DNA of 64,000 nucleotides from Caprimulgus europaeus. Its lineage: Eukaryota; Chordata; Aves; Caprimulgiformes; Caprimulgidae. The stretch lies in contig OU015539.1 of assembly GCA_907165065.1 (NCBI GenBank), forward strand, positions 13,298,816 through 13,362,815, given 5' to 3'. Positions 28,218 to 40,200 of this stretch are shown here, in pieces (position 1 is the stretch's first letter; every line of letters begins with the position of its first letter). A program made the position numbers and the translations under genes. Below the pieces are notes generated by a model. The model had not been told where the DNA came from, did not search any database, and saw only the letters and a program-made list of their open reading frames with translations.

Positions 28218-30503
28218 ATCTGTAAAACTGAAAGCCTTCTGTTTCCTTCCCAGTTCACCAAACATGTATGTGAGAAATTAAACTTTCTCCTAAGCTTTTA
28301 TTTTACTCATCACCAGAGGATCAAAACCTTCAAGGTTAAAATACTCCCATTATTCCTTATTTACCTTATAAATGAGGTATGAAAATACATGCAAAGAAGT
28401 GGTTCTAGAAGTAAATGCTATAGAAGTACATCCATTAAAACTGAACAGAATATGAGGTCTAGCAAGTAAGTGACAATCCATCTTAACATTTGTTTTTAAT
28501 TAATTTACATTTAATTGCAGGTGCTCACAAAGTCTAAAAAATAACACTGATCTCTGCTTACTACAAAATATTTTAAGCTGGAATCATAATATTAACTAGT
28601 CACCAGTAACCTATTTTGGCTTTGAAATAATATGTGCATAATGTTCTATCATGTCCCAGACAGCACTTCCTAGGGGTACATTAAAACCAGAAACAAGCAC
28701 ACACAAGGCTTGGGGCAACATCAGAAAGCAGCTGTTGTGTTTCAGCTGCACGGCGATGACAAACTTCACTCTTCCACGTTATACAAATGTAGCTAACTAC
28801 TGGCTTAACTGGACACCAGCTCCCACACCCACCATTCCCACTAACTACATGGTGCACAAGGGGATGAATCTCTTCCTGCAGCACTACACGCAATTGCTGA
28901 AGTCCCAGCGTCCCATCCTTCCGATCACTTTCCAGAACCGGCCAAAAATTATTTCTCCACACTGAGATGCCAGTGAAATAAATTCTTACAACCCCCGGCT
29001 GCAAGGAGGTTTTTTGCCTACAGAAATTTTTAATCAACACGTCTGCTAAGAAAATGTCTTTTGAGATTGCTCTATCCAATTATTTTGGATATTTAAGCAA
29101 CCACTTCTATTCCCAGATTCTCCCAGTTCTCCCTATCACAACTTCACCATCCTGGTGACTCACTCTTTTTTTATCCTGCCCCCTTTTCAAAGACTCATCT
29201 TGATCTCCCCAATATTTCAGCTGCTGCTTCTGTCTCCGACACCTTCTGAATTTAGGAACTGTCCATAACATTAAATCTTCTTATCACATTCGGGCATTTG
29301 CAAACCAGAATTTTTTTTTACCAGACTACGAAATCCTGGCCATTCCTAATGGAAGTATTTCTTCTCAAACTGTTTCAAGTTTTATTTTGGTTTTGTGGAA
29401 AATGCCAAATTTCATACCTTTACCACTCATTCAAAAAACAGAATTCTCTCTTTAACAAGAAAGACCCAACTTTTCACATGCTAATTTTAAATTCTAAAAC
29501 ATAACAGTTGATAAATATACTAAAAAAAAAAAAAAAATCGCATGAAACAGGACCAACTCTTCTGCCCCAGCATTCAGATTCAACAAGCTAAAGATCTCAA
29601 AACTTATTTCATGATTACTCCATTATACCGCAACAGTTTTCTCATTTAAAAAAGGAGGAAGGGGAGACAGATTTGTCTTTACACTAACAATGACAAAGGA
29701 AATATTAAGCATAAAATGAGACACAATTTTCACATTTCTAAAGGGCTATTGTAATAAGTTAATAGAAGGGAACCTTGAACTATGGGATCTGTGTTACTGA
29801 TGTCCTTTAGATAGAAAAAGGATAAGATCGCACATAAGATGCCTGTGATGTCTTGTGGACCTGTTTTCCAGTTTTGTTATGCCATCTAAAATGGAACAGA
29901 CCCAGGGAAGTATCAACATGCTAAACTGCTTTTCTGAACAGGGAAATACTGTGAAGCCATGTGAATAGCGTTCATAAGGTTTAAGCTTTTGGCACAGAAA
30001 AAGTAATTTTGTAAGAAGCTCAAATTAAAATGATAATGGCTGTAGAAGCATTTAAAGACACAAAAACCTCCAGTGAACTCCTCTAGACCAATAAAACATT
30101 TCCCTTCATGCATGACATGTTTGGTACTATAAAGAAATTCCAGCTGGAATACCAGAGACTGCGTGAAACCACTACTCTCTAAGGCCATACATGATACTTG
30201 ACATTCTGATTTATTCCTGATTTAACATCCCAAAATGTCAAAGCCGTTCCCAGTTTATTTGTGTTCCAACAGATTCATTTCACCATCTAAGATAAAAACA
30301 CTGCAGTTCCATTTCAGAAGCTTTCAAGTGTTTGTTCAGCCTAAGCACGCATTGTAAACTTCACATCATAAATGATGTTATTCTAGAAGATTTTTCCTTC
30401 TGCACTGCAGGCTAAAAGCAGTATAATAAGGATCCAGAAGACTACAGAAGATATTCTGTGGTTTTTAATTCAAAATGTCAGAAGATATACTCTGTATATA
30501 CAT

Positions 30504-30531
30504 AAGCCTAAGTATACCTATACTTAGGCTT
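30504..30531. repeat. Perfect inverted repeat, 13-bp arms with 2-bp centre
   Basis: AAGCCTAAGTATA, then CC, then TATACTTAGGCTT. The arms match at every position. It would form a tight hairpin in DNA or RNA. No terminator role is implied in this eukaryotic intron. Confidence 0.92.
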
Positions 30532-30544
30532 CACTGGATTTCTT

Positions 30545-30561
30545 AAAAAAAAAAAAAAAAA
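30545..30561 (+). repeat. Poly(A) tract, 17 A
   Basis: Lies 13 bases after the perfect hairpin at 30504-30531. No coding sequence is adjacent. Confidence 0.9.
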
Positions 30562-31449
30562 TCTTTCAAAAGCGGAGAAACTTGAACACCAGACCTACCC
30601 AGATTCACTTTTACACTTCACCTTGCTTCCAAATGCTTGTGCTTCAAAGATTTTTAAATTTCTTTAAAACTAATTTATTTATCCAAAATATGCTATTAAT
30701 GCTGTAGGCATATTCAAGGAAATTTAAAAGGACCATCAATAGCCTTAACTTAGAATTCTTGAAGTGATGAACAAGTACCACAATGTAGAAGCAGCTACTT
30801 GTAATGAAATTTCCTGATGATGGCAGCATAAACCATTCCAATGAAGTGAAAAATGACAATACACATTCCTACTCATACAAAACAGTGAGATCTGCATTGG
30901 TCTAGAAATAGTGTTCACTACTTTTAATTTTCTCCATCTTCACATTGCCATTTCTACACTACTTTACAGTCTTATTTAGTGCCCAAAATTCCACAGAAGT
31001 ATTATCCTACTTCACATATGCAATTAATTGAGAAAGAAGAGGCACAACCCTACAGAGTATTTTGACAAGTGATACATAATTTTATGCATTTACCTCATAC
31101 ACTCCCTTAGATTTCGTATCATTGGTATATTCTGTTTCGAAAAGTCCATGACAACTGCGCAGTCTATGTGTTTGCATGAACCACTAAGATGAGGCTTCAA
31201 TCAAGATCTATGAAGTTCTGAAGAATCACCTTCCATCACGTTCTGTTTGCTTTTAATGTTTCTGCATTACAAATAGGACAATACCATGACTTCAAAGATC
31301 CCTTTTTTTCTTGGAAGTAACAGTAATTTCAGAACTGGACAGAAGGATTCTGAAAATCTTGCATTTGATCTTACTGACTTCACTGTATAAATTATGAAGA
31401 TTTATAGCCAGTTGTATACTTTTATAAGGTATGAACTTCACTGAGTTCA

Positions 31450-31465
31450 AAATCTATATAGATTT
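31450..31465. repeat. 16-bp perfect palindrome
   Basis: AAATCTAT followed directly by ATAGATTT. A single uninterrupted palindrome in AT-rich intron. Confidence 0.85.
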
Positions 31466-32223
31466 CATCTTATAAAGAGATTTTATCAATTAAATCTACG
31501 TTGATTAAGAACAGATTTGAGATTAAGATCATCATGCTTGGAAAGACTTTGTTTAAAGGCTATTACTAGCACAATTCACTCTTCCCAGACTATGTGGCAA
31601 GTGAGAAATGGCTGAGGCTACTACCTCTAAAAGCTCATCACCCCACACTTTGAAAGGTCAATCAATGTCCCCCACTGTCCCCCTGCCCCTCAGACCAGCC
31701 ACTGTAACTGTACACATAGCTATTCCTTAACCCAGTTCTATCAACATAACCTTAAGTTTTTCAAACCACGCAGTAGAGTATAAAGTAGCCCAGACCACTG
31801 AGACGCCAGGTTAGGAAGAGTTGCACTGGTTGATCCAAGGGAACAGTCAACTCCTTGAGGAGAAAAGACAGACAAGTAAGAATGAGTGACCACCTCAATC
31901 TCCTGCTCAGCTGCAAGTTTCATATCTGTCTACAGCCTTTAAGTGCACTAAGCCCCCACTTGTTTCTCTCTTAGAATACCTACACAGAGTTTAAACATCA
32001 TAAGTCCATCTTTATTTATTTCAGCTTCAAATTACTGACTAGTTGTGCTTAAATATACCGAAAACCTACCTTACTGTTTGTAGTTTTACACCATGTCTGA
32101 TCACCAACTGCTTAAAGGAAGCAATCTTGAGACTCCATCAAACTGAAAATAAACTGCCACTCACCCTATTTTTAGATGTTAATAAAGACTGAAAGAACAA
32201 AGATTCACAAGGAAAGGAAAAAG

Positions 32224-32240
32224 AAAAAAAAAAAAAAAAA
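32224..32240 (+). repeat. Poly(A) tract, 17 A
   Basis: Lies about 570 bases upstream of the antisense coding-like segment, on the wrong side to be its tail. Confidence 0.9.
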
Positions 32241-32813
32241 TCAGTCTGTTTTAGAGAAAATAGAAGCCAGAAGAAATGCAAAGGAAATTTCTAAGCCATG
32301 AACGTAGCATGGATGTAGTCATTTTAGAAGTTTAACTCACAGTACGTGTTGCAATACTACAGCCTGCACGCCCTGGCACTTCACACGACTTGGCATTCCT
32401 GGACAGAGCAAACAAACACGCTTGCACACAGGTGTAACAGCCAACAGCAGCAGTGAAGGTTTTTTGGCTGCAGTTAAGTTTTTCCTGAACTATCTTTTTT
32501 CAAGTCTTGGCAGTTTTATCTCCACTACGGTAAGGAGGGTGGTTAACACCAATTTTCTCAAATCAGACTCAGATTACACTGACTGAAGAGATGGACCATA
32601 TATTAATTTGAGGGTTTACAATAAAAAGATTAAAACAAACCAGCAACATCTTTGTTTTTATGCAATATATTCACTTCATAGCAAACAGACATTTACCACA
32701 TCAAAGAAAAAGTAGCTTTATAATGAAAGCTCATCTCCCAAACATTTATGGTTTCTAACAGAATTATTATTCCTCCAGAAACCTCCCATTTTCTTCTCCA
32801 TACACCCTTACAG

Positions 32814-33043
32814 TACACCTGTTTTGGCCAAGACAGCAGCAGAGCTTTACCACACTTCCTCTGCTAATAGGATTTTTCAAATGAGCAAGAAAGATTGGGA
32901 ACAGCTGGAGCTTCAGAAGACAATTGCCTCATTACCAGTAGCAATAAACAGAATAGAACAAGCTGAAGAAAAAGCCAAAGTTCTCCATCTAAAAGAAAAG
33001 CTACTAGTTTAAAAGCCACAGCCTAAAATCAAGACTGCTGCTG
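32814..33043 (+). pseudogene. Coding-like segment antisense to PLEKHA7, unrecognised; possible exon relic or retrocopy
   Basis: A pyrimidine-rich tract ending CCCTTACAG at 32813 is followed by an open frame. It reads TPVLAKTAAELYHTSSANR, then IFQMSKKDWEQLELQKTIAS, then LPVAINRIEQAEEKAK and VLHLKEKLLV, to a TAA at 33010-33012. The same frame continues KPQPKIKTAA up to a good donor-like site, CTG then GTATGT, at 33044. The composition is protein-like: charged, helical and Lys/Glu-rich in the second half, unlike neighbouring chance frames. It is on the strand opposite to PLEKHA7. I do not recognise the protein. It could be the last coding exon of an antisense gene ending at the TAA, a decayed internal exon in which a CAA became TAA, or a retrocopied fragment. 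AATAAA occurs downstream near 33481. It may still be chance. Confidence 0.35.
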
Positions 33044-34268
33044 GTATGTTCATTTATGTGTGTTATTATATAACAACAACAATGTACTAAGAGGAGTCCT
33101 AGATGAATTTACAGCTTTTTGTTTCTTTAAGTAATGTTAGTTTAATTCAAGAAACATGATGAGGTCAATTGAGTTATGTAAAAGAACTACCTAGGTGTAA
33201 TTAGAAACCCTGACTTCTATCATTTTCAGCAAGGCACTTCTTCAAACATATAATGAAATATTCATAGCCATATTGTGACAGAAGAGCCTGCAACCAACTT
33301 AAAAGAAGCAAGAGGAATTGCATCACAGCCTGTCAATTAAAAAAGAAAAAAAGGCCCATAAAAATGTGTATTTGGCAAGACAAACTTTCACTCCCAAATT
33401 ATTTTTTTCCTCTGCTTTTGTCTCTCATTGTTAAAAGATGAGTAGAAAATACAAATTTTTTAGAGAGATCTAACACTGCAATAAATATACCATGAGGATT
33501 TTTTTTTCAGTTATCAAACAAAAGGTTTCATATGTAGGAGATAATTAGTCAAACACAAGTTAAAAAAAAAAAGTTTTAAAAAGCAAGGCAAATAGAACAT
33601 TCAAAATTAAATCCAAAGCATAACTTAACAACTGAAATTACAGAAATGCAGAGATAATGCACAACGTATGTCTGACAGTAAAATAATTGGTAAGCGAGAG
33701 CTGCCCTCAAATGAGCCAGCACTGTAACACGGCAGTGAAAAAGACAAAATTCAATGCCAGGATACCTCAGGACAGGTATTTCCAGAAGAAACAAGGAAAT
33801 ATTTTAAGCAGTCTTGAACTGTTAAGTGTTTCAGCAATATCATGCACCATTCTAGATAATCCAGGTTTAGAAAACATCAAACAGGTATATGTAAAAAGGA
33901 CTTTCTCTATTTGGGGAAGACATTAGGACACATCAAGTCTTCTGTCATTTGCAACAAGCTAGGGCACATCTACTTTGTAAAACATAGCACAAGGCAAAGA
34001 AACTTGAGCTAAAACAAGCCAGGCTAGTGCCTGAACCAGCCTGACTGAGGACTGAACACTACAAGACATCTGATAGCCCAGGCACATCATCACACAGACA
34101 CGACTATCCTGCTTTTGGCTGAAAGCTAATGCCTCTGACTCGCACTGTGCGACACAGGCGCACGAGCTGAGCCTTGTGTGCAATCCACTGACAGTGCAGA
34201 CATGCATTAACACAAAGCTCATTCAACTCTTTATTTGATAGGGTATAGGACTGCTCTGTTTAAAAACA

Positions 34269-34284
34269 AACCAACCAACCAACC
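34269..34284 (+). repeat. (AACC)4 microsatellite
   Basis: Four exact AACC copies. A similar (AACC)3 tract is at 37331-37342. Confidence 0.9.
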
Positions 34285-37200
34285 AGTAAATACATATACC
34301 AGAGAAGGGAAAGTTGCCTTCATCAAACAACACTAATGGCATGAGACCAACAGATACTAGATTGCTACTAGTAAATACAAGTCAGAACTTAAAACAAAGT
34401 TCCCAAAATTTCTTTATTTTTAACACAATCTGGTACGTACAGGAAAAGAGAATAAAAAACCCACAAACATAAAAAAGCAGACAGATTAATCAATCCATGA
34501 GATAATTTAAATGGAGTGATGAAAATGAGAAGACATGACTGAGTCAATACCTGCTTCCAGACACTAGTCTACTGTCTGGAAAAATTAGAAATAAAAGTTA
34601 ATTCATATATTTAGTAGTATTTCATAACACTGTTCATGCAAAGAATTCATGGCTGTTTGGTTTATACTATACCTCTGAAGCCATGAAACTTCTCCAGTTG
34701 TGCAAATACCTACTTGTGATCTTCAAAACTTCTGAATCAAGAATATTCAAAAGAAGTCTTTGATCTGCAGCATACTAGAAGATAATCTGTTATGAGTTTA
34801 TCATGCTAAGCTACTATGCAAGCTAAGATTTAACTCTACTGGGGTTTTTTTCCCCCCTTTTTTTTAAACTGTCCTTTAAACAAGCAGTAAGCAAGAGCTA
34901 CCAAGCAGTATTGGAGAGTAGAGGTCAAAATTCTTAAAAATTCAAGTCACATTTTAGTTTGCTGAAAAAAAATATATAGTTTTCTCATATCATGAAGGTG
35001 CTACATTATGTAATACCTAAAAACTGCTCAGATTCTGAAAACACCATCTCAACTGTAGACATAAGAAGTGTAAAAACTTCCATTTAAGTTCTATATAGCT
35101 TATAAACAGATATTTAACAACATTATCTACTAAAAGACCTGATCCAGCTGCTGCCATACAAAAAGTTTCATGTAACATGAAGACGCAAAAGCTATTTGGT
35201 GATTTTCTCACAATGAAGATCAAAACACACACACGTAAAACTCACCAGGTGAGCCAAGTACAATGAAGTCTTGAAGAACTGGAGCAAGACAATCATAGAT
35301 GCCTGCACTGGCATTTCTAACCCAAGTGTTATTTGGCCTGAAGTTTTGCTATAGCATCGCTGACAGTAATGGAGCTCTACAGTAAGAGTGGTGTGATTGG
35401 AAAAAACAAAACAGTTCTCTGAAGGCTTAAATATTTACTTACAGATCATTTAGCTGGTATGCAGAAAAGCACAATAAACAATGAAAATGTCAACAAACAC
35501 CTGTCTTAGAGCTCTCTGCCAGGTATTCTTTGAACACAAACACACAAAAAAATCCCATATGCCAAGCATTCATCTTCTACATTTGTCAAATTTACAAAAT
35601 TCCATACTTGTACTGTATTATATAAACAAGCTGAGACAGAATAGATGCGCACTTTGTGCACCAGTGCAAGGAGATGCTAAAATTCAGACTTGCCTTTAAG
35701 GCTGCTGATTTACCATACTTTCTTATAGCCATTCTTCACAACACAGAACTAGAGAGGAAACCAATGCAAAAGCTGACCAAAAGCCATGCTTAATAAAACA
35801 AAAGAGTTTTAAACCACACTGAACTGGAGGGCAGAGCTGTCGTCTGGAGGGTTCTTGACATGTGCTGACAGAAACCTCAAGACATACAACTAAGAGAGAC
35901 ACAGGCTCACGCACCTGGGACAGAATAAACCCACGCAGCAGTAAAGGCTGGAGGCCAACTGGCTAGAAAACAGCTTTGTACAAATGGACCCAGGGGTCCT
36001 GGTGAAGAAGTTGAATGCAACTTATTTATCACACAATTTTCATTCTAGATCTTGACCTCTCCACTACATTACAGCAGGGAAATAGGGAAATGCAGAAAAC
36101 AAACAAAAAAATCTACACCAAGGTATTATTACAGACTTTTAATTTTTCTAGAACAAGCAATACCAGGAAAGCAGGGGAAAGGAACAGGTAGCCCTTGTCT
36201 CAAAACCATGAGCTAGTGTATCACAATAAGCTGGTTCACTGATGAGGACTGACATGCTCTTGCAAGAAAAGCCCAGGCTGACAGAAACAATTACTTTGCT
36301 GACTAGAAGCTCCTTGTCCCTATCACCTGGAAGCAGGTCTGCCAAAAATCAGTTTCAACAAGGTTCAGCTTCTGTGGTTTCCAGAAAGACCCTCCTCATA
36401 CACAGAGCTCCTCTGGCACTTCGGCTGCACTCTCCACAGCACTAATACACTCCCATTATTTTCAAGGAGCTGAGTGTTCACATTCAGAATAAAGACAAAG
36501 CTTTAGCAAAGACAGAAAGACAAAAGTAAAATTATACTATCGATGCTCATTGCCTGTCTGAAAGAGGTACAAACACTGAGCTCCTTGAAGTATGAAGATG
36601 TATATATTATTTCTGCCTTCCAAATCTATGAAGTTCCTCTAAAACAGGCTTGGATAAGAATTTTTTAAATTACATTTTATGTCAGTATTTATGTTCTCCC
36701 AATATCTCAGGGATATTAATGAACTCTAGATATAACCACACACAATTGTATTCTACAGATTCATCAAGAAAAGTTCTTGGCTTAAATGTGTATTTTTTAA
36801 AATATACTTGTAAACATCAGTTTTTATACTCTTCCTGACTGCCATTTCTGAACATAGATTTTGTCTAAATTTTATTATCTTGCTTGCTTCCATAATTCTA
36901 TCAAATTATTTCTGAGCTATTTTTGTAATATTGAAAAGTCTAGCCTCCCATCAAAATAGGCACCCCTAAAATAACTGTCATCTTGTATTAACTGCAATCT
37001 GATATTTCCAGTGGGGAAGAAATGCAGAGAACAGAATGCATGACAAGTAGATATTTAGGAAATCTATCAGTCCTATAAAAAGTTTTTACATTAGACAGTA
37101 TTCTGTTATTTAGAAATCCTCACAACTGATACACTGGAGCTTACATTTGTAATTATCTCTCACTACATACCAGGATCACCATCAAATTCTACTCATAGTT

Positions 37201-40200
37201 TCTTTATAGAGATAAAGTTACTGTTACTAAATCTCCCCCTCCAAAAAAAACCCCCAAAACAGACACACCTTGTGAAATATAGCTCCTAGAGCTTAACAAA
37301 TATTTTGGCAAAGTTTGCTATTAAAAAAACAACCAACCAACCAAAGATAGACTCCACAAAGCACCAAAAAACAACTCACAACTCCTATGCTTTTTGTTGG
37401 ATTTCATCAAGACCCAGAAGTAGGACAACATCCCAATTCACCACCTCAAGTTTAGAAATATGAGTTTGTTTTGCCATCTATGGAAACTACTTTGCAGCTA
37501 GTCAATACCACAAAGATCAATAAACCCACTAACAGGCTTCTTTCCTAGACCCTTGCAAATAACATCATATTAGCATAAAAAGCAGACAGTAGAAGATTGC
37601 AGATTAGCTGCAGTTTTCAACATGACTACATAAACATCTGAAGAACAATAAACAATTCATCTTACTTATTCAAATTAATCATTTCAATTAGCTCACCAGG
37701 AACTATATACGGTCAGGTAATCCTTCTGCTTTCTGGGATATACAGAAGCATGCCTCCTGTAATTTGGTTGAAGCCACAAATACTTCAAGAACGCTCTCCA
37801 GCAGCACAACTCCGTTCCCTACCTTGGCAATAAGTGTCTTCTGTTGAACTGCAGGAAGGGCATGACATCTCACAGGAAGGGCTCCCATTGCACACGTCTT
37901 TACAATTAAGCGGGTCTTTCTCGAAGCTGTTGATCAACACATTTTGTTAAATGTCATCCCAAGTGCATTCCATGAGATGGAATGTACGTGGTGTCCCTGC
38001 AGAACCACGTCCTCCCACCACGGCTGCCCATTTGAATGTTCCTTTGTATTACTTGTTTGGGGGAAAAAAAAGACAAAAATACCAAATTTTTTACAAAAGT
38101 AACTCTCCATGCACCAAAACAATGGTTTTGTATTTTGCAAAGTTCTTGAAAAGGAAATTCACTCAGTTTCCCAATCTCAAAGAGGAGCAAAACAAACCAA
38201 GTGCCAAGCACTATCACATCTCTGCAGGAAAGTCTGTGTACCATAAATACGTATCAGAACACACCAGTGATCTAGCCTTGGTGTCTGCACTCCATAAATG
38301 GTACTTTAAAGCCTAAATTATGGTAAAAGCATGCATATCTGTATTCAAAACTCCAGAAGACATTCATTGTCTATAAGCATTTGTAAACTGCCCATTTTTT
38401 AAAACAAAAGCTTAATGCTCTTCCAATAAAGCTTAAAAATAGATGTTGTTCAGCAAATTGTTAATTTTTCCTATCTCTGTCAAAGGATTTTTGGCATGGT
38501 AATTTCATTTCAAAGTTCACATGAAATCCAAGGTAAGCTTTCACAAGTAAAACTACTTAATTTTAATTAGACATTCTTTCAATTTAATTGTGGCTATTTT
38601 AGTTCTGTTCAGTGATGTGACAGGCATAAAAAGCAAAGGTTAGGCAAGAGGTATTTAAGAAAATGAATGTTAAATAAAAAGTAGAATAAAATTAATTACT
38701 TCATATGGGAAGTATATAAACCAAACTCTTTAAGGACAACTGCCAAATCTCAAGGAATGTCTAGTCTCTTGGGAGATCTACATCTCTAAGAAGCGCTCTA
38801 CTTAATTCTCATGTGTCATGCAGTTCCACTGAATGTACAATTTCCTAGAGAGCTTAAGTCCAACTAAGATCCTATTGCTATTGAAAGGAACAGTCCCACC
38901 TCCTGCCTTCCCAAAGCTTCCTCTGCTCCAGCACTGGTGCTTGTGCAGCCAGGCAGCAAAGTGAAGAGCAAGTTACTCAGCCAAAATCAGTCTCTCATAG
39001 GATGTGTTTTTCAGCTAGATCAAAGTAGTGAGCTGGAGCATCAGGCTGCTAAACATGTGTTCCAGCACTGGTCAGGAAAGGGCTGCAAAGGAAAGACACA
39101 GTGGAAATGTCAGCATCCCTTTCACTGGCAGCTCATTTTTCAATTAATTTAAGCCCCTCATGGAACTTCTTAGCTTGTCAATTTGTGGTGTTCTCATCTA
39201 CAGCAATCAGGATAGGACTTCACACCTTTTTCTTTCAATGAAAGTGAAGAAGTTGAATTAATTGGCCTCTAACTCAGCCATGCAGTAATCCAAAACTCAC
39301 CAAAATCAGCAAGCTTCAGATTAGACCTTTAATGACCTAGAGTGGTGAAAGCACATTATTTACTTTTCTTGTCCTTTGTTTCTACAGAAATGCTCAGAAA
39401 CAGGCACGTGGTAATTCCTTTGACTCACCCACTCCCACACACTAGATAGAAGTAGCTCACTGTCTGGTGGCAACAACTACTTCAACCAAGCACAGAATTC
39501 CCCTCTAATAAAAACAGTAACCTAAGAAATTCCTGCCAAATTTTAAGAAGCAGTAAAAAAGTTTTCAGGGCACCATTTAAAACTTCTGACAATACACAAC
39601 ACATATACCTACGATGGGGTAAGGGGAGGGGACTAGGGAAATGGTACCAACCAGAAGACAAAAGTACTAAACTACCCAAGGTCAGTTGTTTTCAAAAGTC
39701 TTGGTTCTTCTCATACATTTTATAATCTGAAAAAGGTAAATGAAGATACCTATTGAAGTTAAGGGAAAAATGGAGAAGAGTTTTTAACAACGTAACTTTC
39801 AAAATAGGTACTGCAGTACCCGTAATGCTTTATTCATGGGTTTTCTGACTTTAATCACTCCAGTTCTTTGTCTTTCACTCAGATACTCCTGCTGACAGTA
39901 TTTTGTTAGTTGTTTGGCATTTGAAAGCTCACAACAGCTATTGTCACAAATGAGAAGCAAAACTCGGGACTTTGTTGAACAGCTTAATTGTATGCAGGCA
40001 GAATACATTTTAGAGCCAAACCGAACACACATCTGAATCCGTGTTGAGAAGCTATTTAGAATCAAAACTCTGATTAATTCTGGAAAGTATCTCAAATAGA
40101 TAAGAAAAACCTAGGAAATGTTACAACAAATGTTCAAAGAAGAACATGAATTTTTAAAAAGCCAGTGCTACTGTTTTCTTTTATAATACTTGTTATTCCA

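Larger units (their letters stand above)
10964..32700. other. Intron segment without genes (centre left)
   Basis: AT-rich intron carrying the palindromes, minisatellite, GC patch and candidate element listed separately. Two 12-T runs (11072-11083, 15170-15181) are the only long T runs I noticed on the plus strand. The frame at 21558-22058 is open for 166 codons but starts at TTG and looks like no protein I know. The stretch 27050-28150 is unusually free of simple repeats and could be conserved, but this cannot be judged without an alignment. Confidence 0.65.

Noticed and set aside
28651-29079. Overlapping open frames of 104 and 132 codons on opposite strands
   Set aside because: Neither matches a family I know. 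The longer one starts at TTG. I considered a transposon remnant but could name no motif.
37951-38316. 121-codon plus-strand frame
   Set aside because: No family likeness, no splice context and no supporting composition; treated as chance.
38930-38955. AWLHKH on the minus strand, resembling GWLHKQD of the PLEKHA7 PH domain
   Set aside because: The flanking residues do not match the PH domain on either side and there is no fitting acceptor or donor, so it is a chance hit.
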